DNA of 64,000 nt from Candidatus Berkiella cookevillensis (GCF_001431315.2 NZ_LKHV02000001.1:1240001-1304000), one strand, 5' to 3'; positions 43,138-52,648 are shown, counted from the stretch's first letter. The notes: generated by a model not told the origin, from the letters alone. Program-made: numbers and translations.

Positions 43138-44106
43138 GTGTCAAATTGGGTTAAAAGGATAGCATCAATATTAGGAAGCAAACCAACTGATTCTTCTGTT
43201 GGCTTTAACCCACACGCAGATAATTCTCACCCTCAATCAGAAATTCAATCTGAAATTAATAGCTCTTTTGCAAAACTGATGCATGATGTAACATCAGATG
43301 AGCGTTTACAGGGCAATAATAGTATTATTTTAAGAGAAGCCAACAAAGAAATAACTAAGCTAAAAGGCTTTGAGACAAAGATAAATACTACGATAAGTGA
43401 ATTAACTGTTGAGCTTCCCCAAAAAGAAAGTTGCAAAACTAATTCTATGGATGAGAACAAGCCCTTAATGTCTGAAGGTGATATCACAATGGATGAACAA
43501 GACGATAATATTAAAGCCTTACAGAAATTACGTTCATTACCACGAGGTAGTGAAACGCAAGTTGAGTCTCGTATTGCTGCGATTAAAAATTTACTGGGTG
43601 AAAAAGAAATTTTTAAAACTTTGCAGATGATCCGTTGGCCAAAGGGTATCGTATGTCCTCGCTGCCAATCCTCCCAAGTTGTACGTCGCGATCCGCCTTC
43701 TGATACGCCTGATAAACGTCATTACTATGTTTGTCTTACTTGTAAGGGTGATGGTGGGGTAAGCGATTTTGATGATTTTACAGGATTACCTGTTGGTACT
43801 TTACAAGGCTTAAGACAATGGATGCTCTGTTGGTATTTAATTGGTTTTTGCTCAATGAGCCAAATTGCACGTGTTCTTGGTATTAGTGTTCATGAAGTAA
43901 CACAAATAGCCTCCTTTGGTAGTCAGATCACAGAGATTGCACATGAGTCAGATGCAAAGAAGAAAATTGAAGCTAAACAAAAACAAGAAAAAGACAGAAA
44001 AAAATCCTTTCTCGACAAGCATCAGCAGATAGTCGAAATGCAAGAAGATTATACGCGTAGTGCAAGCAAGCAACCCTTTAAACCAGGATATAAATCGAAG
44101 AAATAG
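43138..44106 (+). CDS. Zn-ribbon plus helix-turn-helix protein related to transposase N-termini
   Basis: The frame is open from 43111, but GTG at 43138 has the only good ribosome site (AAGGGAG), giving 322 residues. Residues 1-150 are a charged, partly coiled-coil region. Next comes WPKGIVCPRC (Cys173, Cys176) and YYVCLTC (Cys199, Cys202), a C-x2-C...C-x2-C zinc ribbon. It is followed by DFTGLPVGTLQGLRQWMLCWYLIGFCSMSQIARVLGISVHEV, which matches the ribbon-plus-HTH N-terminus of IS1595-type transposases. The DDE nuclease domain that should follow is absent. The protein ends in a Lys-rich tail. It may be a domesticated DNA-binding protein, perhaps a regulator of the adjacent region. No inverted repeats of an IS flank it. 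Confidence 0.75.
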   Translation: MSNWVKRIASILGSKPTDSSVGFNPHADNSHPQSEIQSEINSSFAKLMHDVTSDERLQGNNSIILREANKEITKLKGFETKINTTISELTVELPQKESCKTNSMDENKPLMSEGDITMDEQDDNIKALQKLRSLPRGSETQVESRIAAIKNLLGEKEIFKTLQMIRWPKGIVCPRCQSSQVVRRDPPSDTPDKRHYYVCLTCKGDGGVSDFDDFTGLPVGTLQGLRQWMLCWYLIGFCSMSQIARVLGISVHEVTQIASFGSQITEIAHESDAKKKIEAKQKQEKDRKKSFLDKHQQIVEMQEDYTRSASKQPFKPGYKSKK

Positions 44107-44113
44107 CCAAAAG

Positions 44114-44377
44114 CTACATGCTGCGCTTGTCTCGGACACTGTGTTTGTTGCAAGGCAGATGTGCTAAGGCATTCATATGTGAAAGCAAGGTTTCTTGTTC
44201 TGGTCGCAACCAACCTTTCTTTCTCGATTCTTCTAGATATTTTGCAAAATGTTGATTCTCAGTAATATCTATACAATGCCCTGCGCAGCGAATACTGGAA
44301 ATGATGTGATTGAGTATGCCGCCCAAGCCAAGATGTTGAAATTGCTCCAGATCTTTTTGAATCAATTTTGTATCCAT
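44114..44377 (-). CDS. Hypothetical 87-residue protein coupled to the recombinase-like gene
   Basis: The ATG at 44377 starts 1 bp after the stop of the upstream gene, so translation is probably coupled. The product is soluble and helical with three Cys and an EESRKKGWLRPEQETLLSHMNALAHLP stretch in the C-terminal half. Not recognised. It is convergent with the Zn-ribbon gene, with 7 bp between the stops. Confidence 0.6.
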   Translation of the reverse strand: MDTKLIQKDLEQFQHLGLGGILNHIISSIRCAGHCIDITENQHFAKYLEESRKKGWLRPEQETLLSHMNALAHLPCNKHSVRDKRSM

Positions 44378-44378
44378 T

Positions 44379-45431
44379 TTAATCCTTTGTTACAGTCGCG
44401 TTATTGGGTGGAACTGTGTGATAAAATGTTTCTGGTATCTCGATACCTGCAGATTGTAATTCATTTGCAAATACATCTTCATTCAGCTCATCTAGATGAT
44501 ATTTTTCTAAAATAGGTGTTAAAGTGAGAATAAATTCGTGTAACTCTAATATTTCATGAATGAGTTTTGCTCGCTCTTCAATTTCTAGAATATTCTCAGG
44601 CAGCCATTTATTATTTTGAAAAGGGCAGCTGATACTCAGTTTATTAAATTGTTCTGCTATTTCTTCTGTTGTTTGGCTAAGCTCGCGTAATTTTGAACAT
44701 TGATGTTCTAAGCTAAGCGCTGTTTCATTAACAGTGATTCTATAAATTACTTTTTGTAATTGACTTAATACCCACATGCCACCTTCAGGGGCTGTAAAAC
44801 CTTCTTCATTTAACCTGGAAACCATCTTGCGCTGTGAGAGACCTTGCAATCGATAGGCACTGATGACAGGCGCCAATATTAATGAAAAAACAATGGCATT
44901 ATCAATTTTAGGTTTATTTACCTTATTGATAACATTGATAGCATTCGGGTTGCCTGATTTTGAATGAGAGCGTGTCAAACCTTCTTTGATTAATTGACCG
45001 TGAAATTTTCTTTGTTGTTTTGCATGCGCCACAATAGCTTTAAAATTATCCAGCTGTATGTACGCTTGGTCGCAACAGTAAAGTTGTAATCCTGCTGTAG
45101 CATTTGGTGTAGAGGTATGATCGATATATTTAAAAATTTGTTCTGCAAATGAAGTATTTGCCGTTAAGTGATTAATCTCAGAAATCACTAAGTGTGCATT
45201 GGATGCAATAGCAAAAGCGATGGCTGATTCAAGTTCTGGCCAAGGATGTCGACTGCGGCGATTATCGCCCAACTCAATAAAAGTCTTGGTTAATTGGCCA
45301 TTTTTTTGTTGAATGAGTTTTTTTACAGTGGATTCTTGTGTGGCAATAAACTCATTTACATCAGCCAAAGGACTGCCTTTTTTCTTAGTAGGCGCAAGGA
45401 TATAAGCGACAAAATTTTCAGTTTTTTCCAC
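44379..45431 (-). CDS. Serine-recombinase homologue with replaced catalytic residues
   Basis: The 350-residue product aligns by pattern with small serine recombinases of the VAYYRVST type. Residues 7-15 read FVAYILAPT, so the usual Arg is Leu12 and the nucleophile Ser is Pro14. The next motif, normally LVIAKLDRLSRN, reads LVISEINHLTAN (81-92): Asp to Asn87, Arg to His88, Arg to Ala91. The following helix and a KSGNP motif (about 165) match the linker normally read as KLGNP, and the C-terminal part resembles the recombinase DNA-binding region (GLSQRKMVSRLNEEGFTAP). It therefore cannot cut DNA by the family mechanism, though DNA binding may remain. A role as a regulator or structural protein is an inference. 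It is followed by the coupled 87-residue gene. Confidence 0.8.
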   Translation of the reverse strand: MEKTENFVAYILAPTKKKGSPLADVNEFIATQESTVKKLIQQKNGQLTKTFIELGDNRRSRHPWPELESAIAFAIASNAHLVISEINHLTANTSFAEQIFKYIDHTSTPNATAGLQLYCCDQAYIQLDNFKAIVAHAKQQRKFHGQLIKEGLTRSHSKSGNPNAINVINKVNKPKIDNAIVFSLILAPVISAYRLQGLSQRKMVSRLNEEGFTAPEGGMWVLSQLQKVIYRITVNETALSLEHQCSKLRELSQTTEEIAEQFNKLSISCPFQNNKWLPENILEIEERAKLIHEILELHEFILTLTPILEKYHLDELNEDVFANELQSAGIEIPETFYHTVPPNNATVTKD

Positions 45432-45507
45432 AAAAATGCCTTATTATTAGGGGTAAAAAGAGAGTGTTTTAGACCTAGTATAGAAACATCTTTGCTGATC
45501 TGCCACT

Positions 45508-45720
45508 CTACTCTTCGTCTTTTAGTCTTATACTGTGTTAGCGGCGTTTCCTCGTAACAGTCGTGTATTATTTATACACTCCTATTACTCTGAAACTTGC
45601 TGCCTTGTCTAAGACTAAAAGACTCGAGTAGGATTTGTCTTTTTGCTTTATACTGTGTTGGCTGCAGCCCTTCATCATCCTCATGTACTACTCGTATTTA
45701 ATCCTCACTTGCTTCGAAGT
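45508..45720. repeat. Inverted and direct repeats in the glnD-downstream gap
   Basis: Left arm 45508-45530 and right arm 45610-45632 are inverted copies sharing the core TAAGACTAAAAGAC. In addition 45518-45597 and 45638-45720 are diverged direct copies (shared TTATACTGTGTT and a run of spaced matches such as the CTCGTA/CTCATG positions). The 459-bp gap 45432-45890 holds these and repeat C, and no gene. Confidence 0.6.
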
Positions 45721-45741
45721 GAGCCAGTTTTAAGGATTTGT

Positions 45742-45814
45742 GTAGGGGCCGGCCATTGTGCCGGCCCGTTAAACTTTTAATGAACTGAGGGCGAGCACAT
45801 AGACTCGCCCCTAC
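45742..45814. repeat. Palindromic dispersed repeat C, copy 1
   Basis: A 73-bp element bounded by GTAGGGGC and GCCCCTAC. It contains two GC-rich hairpins: GGGCCGGCC type on the left and GGGCGAG...CTCGCCC on the right. A second copy lies at 57281-57343. Both sit in gaps after genes, typical of REP/MITE-type elements. Confidence 0.75.
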
Positions 45815-45890
45815 CATAATATTTTCTTGTGTTCAGCAAAGGCAGGTGAGGGTTAAATAGAAAATAAATAGATTTAATGCGAACCTAACA

Positions 45891-48575
45891 TTACCGCAAA
45901 GCCTGCAAAATAGCTTTTTTGATATTTTTAATGGTTTTTTCATGAGTGAGAGGCATTCTATCTTCTTTTTTACTGACGTAAAAAAAGTCGATAACCTTAT
46001 CGCCCAGCGTGTTAATTTTGGCGCTGTGAATAGACAGTCCATGCATGACCAGCACTTTACCAATGCGTGCTAAAAGGCCAGGGAAATCAGGGGCGTGTAT
46101 CTCAATCGTTGAGTAATGATTATTCGCTTGCGTATAAATCTCAACTTTCGCTTGCGTTTGATAATATCGATACCATCTGGGTACATGCCGTGAATAATAG
46201 GGAAGAGAAAGTGATTCTGGTGTATTCTCAGAAATAGGATCAAGTAAAGTACTGAGTGTTGTTTTTATTTCTAATAAACGATGTGGGCCTGTGATAGGTT
46301 GTCCTGAAGATTCTAATACAACCATAGAATTCAAGCAAAAACCATGCTGAGTGGTTGTTACTTTTGCTTCTACGATGGTGAGTAATAATTTCTCGAGTGT
46401 TTGACAAATATAAGCAAAAAGACCAAGGCAGTCTTTTGAATAAACAAAAATATCCGTGCCGGCTTTGTTCCAATGCGGCTGTGTCGCAATCACCGTATTT
46501 TCAATACCATGAGATAAAATAAAAGCCGTTTGCCATACCAGGCTATTGAGATCTGTATTCTCAAAATAATCTGTATTGATTATGTTCCATAATGAATTTA
46601 TTTTTTCTATGGATAAAGAAGGATTTTTGAGTAATTGTGCGCAGGCTTGTTCTTTTTTGTAAGCAATAGGATCGCTATCGCTTAAAAATGTTTTTTTATC
46701 AAAATATTGATAAGTTTGGTGGAATAATTCACTTAATAAAGCTTTTCGCCAATGGTTCCATAGTTTAGGATTTGTGCCCTGGATGTCCGCAATGGTCAAT
46801 AAGTAGAGATAGCACAATTTTTCCTGTGACTGAACAATTTTGCTAAACTCAAGGATGACGATGGGATCATTAATGTCTTTTCGTTGCGCAAAATGAGAGA
46901 GTTTTAAGTGATGAAAGACTAACCAGCAGATATAATCTGTTTGCTTTTCGGTTAATCCATAAATTTGACAGAATTCAAGTGCTAATTCTTTGCCAATCTC
47001 ACTGTGATCACCACCTTTGCCTTTGCCAATATCATGAAAAAGCCCAGCAAGGTATAAAATAATGGGATCACTCGCAAGTGAAAGGCTTAAAGCGAGGAAA
47101 GGTAAATCTGATTCTTTATTTTGATAGAAGTCTTGTATATATTGTAATACGCGCAAAGTATGCGCATCAACAGTATAAATATGATTCAGATCATATTGCA
47201 TCTGACCAATCAGCTCTGCAAAACAAGTAATGAGCTTGCTTAAAACACCTAATTGATGCATTAAAGTAAGTGTGTGAGCAACTTTTTGAGGGAATTGAAA
47301 AATAGATAGAAAAGCGCTTTTGGTATCAATGCTTTTTAAAAAATCAGGCAAATATTGACTGTTAAAATAGTCGTAAATAAATCGACGACTGTTTGAGGTA
47401 AATCCAATTAGGTTTTCATGCTTTGCAAAAAAATAAAATAGTTCGATGAACAAATGAGGTTCTGTGTAATAATCTGTTTCTTGTATAATTTCAAGATTGT
47501 GCCCAACTTGTTTGCAATGTGATGAAAGCGAAACTTGTTGGTACGCTGCATTTTTATTAATCTGCTCGCTAAAATGCTGCGCAAAGATATCTGTGATTTC
47601 ACGGATTTGTGAAGCAAGCAGGAAGTATTTTTGCATCCAATTTGAGACAGATTGATTTAAATTTTGGCCATCAATATGAAGTGCTTTTGCAATTTCGCTT
47701 TGATATTCTAAATATAATCGATCGGTTGCTTTATGACTCACAAGGTGAAGTGCATAGCGCATTTGCCAAAAGCTTTGTTTGCTACTTTCAATAATATGTA
47801 TTTCGTATTTTGAGAGCGCGTTTTCTGAGAGTAGACCTTGGAGCGCATTTGTACCAAATTTTCGTTTGGCAATCCAATAAATAAAATCAATATCTCGTAA
47901 TCCACCTGGGCTTTCTTTAAGATTTGGCTCTTGGTTATACTCTGTATTTTGATAATGTTGATAGCGATGCAGACGTTCTTTTAATTTTGCTTGAAAGTAT
48001 TCTGAAAATGGCCATATACTTGTTTGCTCAGGAGAAATTATTTTTTCTATATCATTTAAAAAATCGGCATTGCCGATGAGATACCGACAGCTAAGTAAGG
48101 TCGTGAATATGACATGATCGGTGCTTGCAAGCTCTGCGCAAGCCTTGAGGGTGCGTACGCTGCTGCCTAAGTGGATATTACAATCCCACAAAAAAGAAAT
48201 ATATTTTTCAATACGCTCATTTAAATGAATATTTTCGGTATCAGTGGTAATAATCAGGGTGTCGACATCTGAAAAAGGATGTAGTGCTTGATTGCCATAA
48301 CCGCCGACGGCAAAAAGTGTAACATCAGGATAATGATCCATTTCAAACCATAGCCACGCGACTTTAAGTACCTCATCTGTGAGATTTGCTCGTTGTCTTA
48401 CAAGCATATCAATAGATTCTTTGTGCCAAAATGCTTGATGGATTTTAGCAGATTCGCTTTTGATGACTTGATGAATAAATTTTAAAAAGTCATTTCTGTT
48501 TTTGTATTCTGATACACAAAAATCTGCATTAAATATTGTGAGGGGAGTATGAGCATCCTTGCCAATTTCTGTCAT
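45891..48575 (-). CDS. glnD: GlnD, bifunctional PII uridylyltransferase/uridylyl-removing enzyme
   Basis: GlnD senses glutamine and adds or removes UMP on PII proteins. The frame is open further upstream into map, but the ATG at 48575 overlaps the map stop by 4 bp (ATGA) and gives the usual start and 894 residues. Domains in order: nucleotidyltransferase with GGYGNQALHPFSDVDTL (about 70-86), SPGGLRDID (about 230), HD domain with LFHDIGKGKGGDHSEIG (about 515-532), and two ACT domains (about 715-790 and 825-890, the latter with DFPGLLARIG). All visible catalytic motifs are intact. It follows map in one operon, an arrangement common in gammaproteobacteria. Confidence 0.97.
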   Translation of the reverse strand: MTEIGKDAHTPLTIFNADFCVSEYKNRNDFLKFIHQVIKSESAKIHQAFWHKESIDMLVRQRANLTDEVLKVAWLWFEMDHYPDVTLFAVGGYGNQALHPFSDVDTLIITTDTENIHLNERIEKYISFLWDCNIHLGSSVRTLKACAELASTDHVIFTTLLSCRYLIGNADFLNDIEKIISPEQTSIWPFSEYFQAKLKERLHRYQHYQNTEYNQEPNLKESPGGLRDIDFIYWIAKRKFGTNALQGLLSENALSKYEIHIIESSKQSFWQMRYALHLVSHKATDRLYLEYQSEIAKALHIDGQNLNQSVSNWMQKYFLLASQIREITDIFAQHFSEQINKNAAYQQVSLSSHCKQVGHNLEIIQETDYYTEPHLFIELFYFFAKHENLIGFTSNSRRFIYDYFNSQYLPDFLKSIDTKSAFLSIFQFPQKVAHTLTLMHQLGVLSKLITCFAELIGQMQYDLNHIYTVDAHTLRVLQYIQDFYQNKESDLPFLALSLSLASDPIILYLAGLFHDIGKGKGGDHSEIGKELALEFCQIYGLTEKQTDYICWLVFHHLKLSHFAQRKDINDPIVILEFSKIVQSQEKLCYLYLLTIADIQGTNPKLWNHWRKALLSELFHQTYQYFDKKTFLSDSDPIAYKKEQACAQLLKNPSLSIEKINSLWNIINTDYFENTDLNSLVWQTAFILSHGIENTVIATQPHWNKAGTDIFVYSKDCLGLFAYICQTLEKLLLTIVEAKVTTTQHGFCLNSMVVLESSGQPITGPHRLLEIKTTLSTLLDPISENTPESLSLPYYSRHVPRWYRYYQTQAKVEIYTQANNHYSTIEIHAPDFPGLLARIGKVLVMHGLSIHSAKINTLGDKVIDFFYVSKKEDRMPLTHEKTIKNIKKAILQALR

Positions 48576-49342
48576 GGTAGGTCGTTTTCTTCTTTTCTTT
48601 TGGTTAGGATTTCTGCGCCTGTTGGTGTGACCAGAATAGTGTGCTCCCATTGAGCTGATAAGCTTCTGTCTTTGGTAATGACTGTCCAATTATCCGACAA
48701 TAATTTTGTGTGGCGTTTACCCGCATTAATCATCGGCTCTATGGTAAAAGTCATGCCAGCTTCTAAAATCATGCCGGTATTGGGTTTTCCGTAGTGTAAT
48801 ACTTGTGGTTCTTCATGAAAGACACTACCAATGCCATGTCCACAGTATTCGCGTACGACCGATAAGCGCAAACCTTCCGCATAGCTTTGAATGGCATAGC
48901 CAATATCACCTAAGCTGGTGCCTGGTTTTACAAGCTCAATGCCTTTAAGTAGGCATTCTCTTGCTATTTTAACTAAGCGACTGGCTTGTACTGATACTTC
49001 ACCGACTTGAAACATTTTGCTGGTATCGCCATGGTAACCGTCTTTTATGACCGTGATATCGATATTAATAATGTCGCCATTTTTTAATTTTTTATCATTG
49101 GGGATACCGTGACAGATAACATGGTTCACGGATGTGCAAATAGATTTTGGGAATCCCCTATAATTCAAAGGGGCAGGCACCGCTTTTTGTTCATTGACAA
49201 TATAGTTATGACAGATATCATTTAATTCATCAGTGCTGATACCTGCACGTACATAAGGTTCAATCATTTCAAGAACTTCTGCGGCTAATTTTCCCGCAAC
49301 GCGCATTTTTTGAATTTCGTCTGGCGTTTTAATAAGGGCCAT
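48572..49342 (-). CDS. map: Methionine aminopeptidase type I
   Basis: This 256-residue enzyme removes the initiator Met from nascent proteins in the cytoplasm. It has the size of E. coli Map (264). The metal ligands are visible in NIDITVIKDGYHGDTSKMF (two Asp), EYCGHGIGSVFHEEP (His), FTIEPMI (Glu) and AQWEHTILVT (Glu). It is divergent from rpsB, the classical map/rpsB arrangement, and its stop overlaps the glnD start. Confidence 0.98.
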   Translation of the reverse strand: MALIKTPDEIQKMRVAGKLAAEVLEMIEPYVRAGISTDELNDICHNYIVNEQKAVPAPLNYRGFPKSICTSVNHVICHGIPNDKKLKNGDIINIDITVIKDGYHGDTSKMFQVGEVSVQASRLVKIARECLLKGIELVKPGTSLGDIGYAIQSYAEGLRLSVVREYCGHGIGSVFHEEPQVLHYGKPNTGMILEAGMTFTIEPMINAGKRHTKLLSDNWTVITKDRSLSAQWEHTILVTPTGAEILTKRKEENDLP

Positions 49343-49381
49343 GCAATCTCCTGTTAGGAACTTCCTTTGTAGGGGGTGTTA

Positions 49382-49411
49382 TTGAACTTATATTGCGTCA
49401 TATGGTATAAA
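49382..49411 (+). promoter_or_regulatory. Promoter of rpsB
   Basis: TTGAAC (49382-49387), an 18-bp spacer and TATAAA (49406-49411) make a sigma-70-type promoter about 145 bp upstream of rpsB. The distance leaves a long leader. Confidence 0.55.
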
Positions 49412-49418
49412 CTGGCGC

Positions 49419-49556
49419 GCAGTTGTGCAAATTTTTATTTAGTTATTCATTCCACACACTTGCCGACACGTTATCCTGGGTGCCCAAGAGGTTCTTTTGA
49501 ATTTTAAGGGTTGGATAATGGGGCAGGTGGAGGCTCAACCCTACTAGGAGTTTATT
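49419..49556 (+). promoter_or_regulatory. rpsB leader, possible S2 autoregulatory element
   Basis: The leader of about 135 nt between the promoter and the rpsB start contains short self-complementary segments (for example GGGTTGGATAAT... and GGCTCAACCC) and a final TAGGAG ribosome site. In enterobacteria, S2 binds the rpsB leader to repress rpsB-tsf. Whether this leader folds the same way was not tested. Confidence 0.3.
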
Positions 49557-50297
49557 ATGCAAAATCTCAATATGAAGCAGTTAATTGAAGCCGGTGTTCA
49601 TTTTGGTCACCAAAAACGCTTTTGGAACCCTAAAATGCGCCCATTCATCTATGGCGTGCGCAATCGCATTCATATTATCAACCTTGATAAAACACTACCT
49701 CTATACAAAACAGCATTAGATTTCATTTCTCGCACAGCAGCAAGAGGTGGCAAGGTGTTATTTGTGGGTACCAAAGGCAATGCAAGCGAAATCGTAAAGA
49801 TGCACGCTGAGCGTTGTGGCATGCCTTATGTTAACTACCGTTGGTTAGGTGGTATGTTGACCAACTACAAAACCGTTAAGCAATCTATCAAGCGCTTAAA
49901 AGAATTAGAAGCTATGCGTGATGATGGTACTTTAGATAAGTTAGTTAAAAAAGAAGCACTCATGAAGCTTCGTGAATTGGAAAAATTAGAAAGAGGCTTA
50001 GGCGGAATTAAAAACATGGGAAGTTTGCCAGATGCCTTATTTGTGTTAGATGTTGGTAATGAAAAGATTGCTGTAAAAGAAGCCAATAATCTTGGTATTC
50101 CTGTGGTCGGTATTGTCGATACCAATAATGATCCAGATGGCATTGATTATGTTGTTCCTGGTAATGACGATGCTTTGAGAGCGATTGAACTTTACGCTAC
50201 AACACTTGCTGACACTATTTTGCATGCTAAGCAAAATTCTAACAAATACAGCGCAGATGATGAATTTGTAGAATTAGCAGGCGATGACGCTCAATAA
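49557..50297 (+). CDS. rpsB: 30S ribosomal protein S2
   Basis: The 246-residue product is S2, a small-subunit protein bound late in assembly. Signatures include [22 protein letters not shown] at the start and the second motif near [27 protein letters not shown]. Length and start are standard. tsf follows 73 bp downstream, with a terminator-like hairpin in between. Confidence 0.99.
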   Translation: MQNLNMKQLIEAGVHFGHQKRFWNPKMRPFIYGVRNRIHIINLDKTLPLYKTALDFISRTAARGGKVLFVGTKGNASEIVKMHAERCGMPYVNYRWLGGMLTNYKTVKQSIKRLKELEAMRDDGTLDKLVKKEALMKLRELEKLERGLGGIKNMGSLPDALFVLDVGNEKIAVKEANNLGIPVVGIVDTNNDPDGIDYVVPGNDDALRAIELYATTLADTILHAKQNSNKYSADDEFVELAGDDAQ

Positions 50298-50324
50298 TAC
50301 TCAATTCATTGATGGGTTTCCGAT

Positions 50325-50347
50325 GGGGGCAGTGCCCCCCTTTTTTT
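50325..50347 (+). terminator. Attenuator-like terminator between rpsB and tsf
   Basis: GGGGGC, a three-base loop, GCCCCC and then a run of seven or more T form a compact intrinsic terminator. It lies inside the rpsB-tsf operon, so it probably lowers but does not abolish tsf transcription, as described for the E. coli rpsB-tsf gap. Confidence 0.85.
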
Positions 50348-50370
50348 GTAAATGATGAGGTTAAAACAGC

Positions 50371-51258
50371 ATGGCAGATAAAATTTCCGCTCAAATGGTA
50401 AAAGATTTACGTGATCAAACTGGTGCAGGCATGATGGAATGCAAAAAAGCATTGCAAGAAGCTGAAGGGGATATGGCCAAAGCAGAATTAATCCTCGTAA
50501 CACGTGGTTTGAAAAAAGCTCAGAAATCTGCTTCTCGTACAGCCGCTGAAGGCGTCATTTTAGTGCAATCAAACACTACTTTTTCTTCTATGTGTGAAAT
50601 CAATTGCGAAACAGACTTCGTGGCACGAGATGAAAACTTTAATGGGTTCTGTAATCTTGTTATTTCAACCATTCTTGAACAGAAAATCAGCGACGTAGAA
50701 GCTTTAGCGCAATGTCAAATTGCTGGCGAATCTATCGAAGAAAAGAGACAGAATTTAGTCGCTAAAATTGGTGAAAATGTACAAATCCGTAGAATTAATA
50801 ACATCGTTATTAATCCTGGCTTTGTTGTGGGTGGTTATATTCATCGTGGCAGAATTGGTGTTCAGGCCGTCCTAAAAGGTGGTGATGAAGCTTTAGCCAA
50901 AGATTTAGCAATGCACATTGCTGCAATGAATCCACAATACATTGATTCAAGTGAAATGCCAGAAGAGCGCGTTGCTGAACAGAAAGCCTATTTGTTGGAA
51001 CAAGAACAATCTTCAGGCAAGCCTGCCAATGTGATTGAAAAAATTGTGGAAGGCAAATTGGCTAAAGTATTAAATGAATTCTGTTTAATGGGGCAACCCT
51101 TCTTTAAAGACCCCGATCTCACCATCGCTGCATTATTAAAGAAAAATGGTGCGGAAATGGTTGAATTTATTCGCTATGAAGTTGGCGAAGGCATTGAAGT
51201 GAAGAAAGCTAATTTCGCTGATGAAGTAATGGCTCAAGCACGAGGAAACAACGCATGA
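50371..51258 (+). CDS. tsf: Elongation factor Ts
   Basis: This is the nucleotide-exchange factor for EF-Tu, with 295 residues. Visible signatures are [18 protein letters not shown] (about 11-28) and [11 protein letters not shown] (about 80-90). The core and dimerisation domains and C-terminal helix are complete. It overlaps pyrH by 4 bp. Confidence 0.99.
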   Translation: MADKISAQMVKDLRDQTGAGMMECKKALQEAEGDMAKAELILVTRGLKKAQKSASRTAAEGVILVQSNTTFSSMCEINCETDFVARDENFNGFCNLVISTILEQKISDVEALAQCQIAGESIEEKRQNLVAKIGENVQIRRINNIVINPGFVVGGYIHRGRIGVQAVLKGGDEALAKDLAMHIAAMNPQYIDSSEMPEERVAEQKAYLLEQEQSSGKPANVIEKIVEGKLAKVLNEFCLMGQPFFKDPDLTIAALLKKNGAEMVEFIRYEVGEGIEVKKANFADEVMAQARGNNA

Positions 51259-51980
51259 CACAACTTGCTTATAAACGGATACTCCTAAAACTCAGTGGTG
51301 AAGCATTTCAAGGCAATTCTCCTTTTGGTATTGATCCGAATGTTCTCGATAAAATTGCTTTAGAGGTTGGTGAACTGATTGAGCTAGGTGTGGAAGTCGG
51401 CATGGTTGTTGGCGGTGGTAACTTATACCGAGGCAAAGAACTCTGTGAGGCAGGTATTGGACGTATTTCTGCCGATCATATGGGGATGCTTGCTACGGTT
51501 ATGAACGCTATTGCATTACGAGACGCATTTGAGCGCAATGGTTTTTCTACGCGCATTATGTCGGCCATACCCATGAGTGGTGTGGTCGATCATTATGATC
51601 GACGTAAGGCAATCCATCATCTCAAGCAAAAAAGAGTGGTTATTTTTTCTGCAGGGACAGGGAATCCTTTAGTAACAACAGATTCTGCCGCAAGCTTACG
51701 CGCCATTGAGACAGAAGCAGATTTGTTGCTAAAAGCAACAAATGTGGATGGAGTTTATTCTGCCGATCCTGCCAAAGATCCAAATGCCACACTCTATAAA
51801 GAATTGACATATCAAACGGCATTAGAAAAAGAATTAGGGGTTATGGATTTAACCGCCTTTTGTCAATGCCGAGATCAAAATATGAAGATTCGTGTATTTA
51901 ATATGAATACGGAAGGCGCTTTGTTAAGGATTGTAAAAGGTCAGTCTGAAGGAACTTTGATCCAAAGAGGTAGCGAATGA
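51255..51980 (+). CDS. pyrH: Uridylate kinase
   Basis: Bacterial UMP kinase of 241 residues, converting UMP to UDP. Visible motifs are KLSGEAFQG (about 11-19), [10 protein letters not shown] (about 53-62) and the [13 protein letters not shown] nucleotide-binding loop. Its start overlaps the tsf stop by 4 bp and its end overlaps frr by 4 bp, so tsf-pyrH-frr are translationally coupled. Confidence 0.99.
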   Translation: MTQLAYKRILLKLSGEAFQGNSPFGIDPNVLDKIALEVGELIELGVEVGMVVGGGNLYRGKELCEAGIGRISADHMGMLATVMNAIALRDAFERNGFSTRIMSAIPMSGVVDHYDRRKAIHHLKQKRVVIFSAGTGNPLVTTDSAASLRAIETEADLLLKATNVDGVYSADPAKDPNATLYKELTYQTALEKELGVMDLTAFCQCRDQNMKIRVFNMNTEGALLRIVKGQSEGTLIQRGSE

Positions 51981-52534
51981 TTAACGACATTCAGAAAGAT
52001 GCAAAGACAAGAATGACAAAAAGTATAGAAGGATTTGAACACGATCTTTCTAAAATTCGTGCTGGTAGAGCGCATCCCAGTCTTTTAGACAACATCATGG
52101 TTCCCTACTATGGTAATGACACACCTTTGAGCCAAGTCGCAGGTGTTCATGTTGAGGGTGCACTGATGTTAATGGTAAAGCCTTGGGAAAAAAACATGTT
52201 GCAAGCGATAGAGAAGGCCATTCGCATCTCTGATCTTGGTTTAAACCCAGCAACCAGTGGGGATGTCATTCGTGTGCCTTTACCTCCTTTAAGTGAAGAG
52301 CGTCGCAAAGAACTCATCAAGAAAGTGAAAGCAGAAGGTGAGCAAGCCAAAGTTGCAATTCGAAATATCCGTCGTGACAGCAATAATCACATTAAAGAAA
52401 GCTTAAAGAAAAAGCTGATCAGTGAAGATGAGCAAAAACGTGCTGAAGATGCGATGCAAAAGTTAACGGATAGTTACATTGAAAAAATTGATCAAATCTT
52501 AACAAGAAAAGAGAAAGATTTAATAGACATGTAA
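51977..52534 (+). CDS. frr: Ribosome recycling factor
   Basis: 185 residues, the standard size. RRF splits post-termination ribosomes together with EF-G. The [14 protein letters not shown] motif near residues 29-42, the [19 protein letters not shown] hinge and [27 protein letters not shown] helix are all present. It is the last gene of rpsB-tsf-pyrH-frr. A hairpin lies 32 bp downstream. Confidence 0.99.
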   Translation: MINDIQKDAKTRMTKSIEGFEHDLSKIRAGRAHPSLLDNIMVPYYGNDTPLSQVAGVHVEGALMLMVKPWEKNMLQAIEKAIRISDLGLNPATSGDVIRVPLPPLSEERRKELIKKVKAEGEQAKVAIRNIRRDSNNHIKESLKKKLISEDEQKRAEDAMQKLTDSYIEKIDQILTRKEKDLIDM

Positions 52535-52566
52535 CCTGATCTTTAGACATTTGAATTTTGTGCCTT

Positions 52567-52598
52567 CTTATGTAGGGCCTTTGTTAGCTCTACATAAG
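52567..52598 (+). terminator. Hairpin after frr
   Basis: CTTATGTAG and CTACATAAG form a perfect 9-bp stem around a 14-base loop, 32 bp after frr. No T run follows, so it may stabilise the transcript end or mark the edge of a repeat rather than terminate efficiently. Confidence 0.4.
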
Positions 52599-52648
52599 AT
52601 TGTTCTTACAAAACCCGGAATCAAGTGCTTTGGCTATAGTCACAGCAC

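Noticed and set aside
43111..45431. Interpretation of the Zn-ribbon and recombinase-like genes as an active transposon
   Set aside because: No terminal inverted repeats or target-site duplications were seen. One lacks the nuclease domain and the other lacks the catalytic residues.
48576..48689. N-terminal extension of GlnD by 38 codons
   Set aside because: It would overlap map in another frame and is Arg/Lys-rich. The ATG at 48575 overlapping the map stop gives the standard GlnD start.
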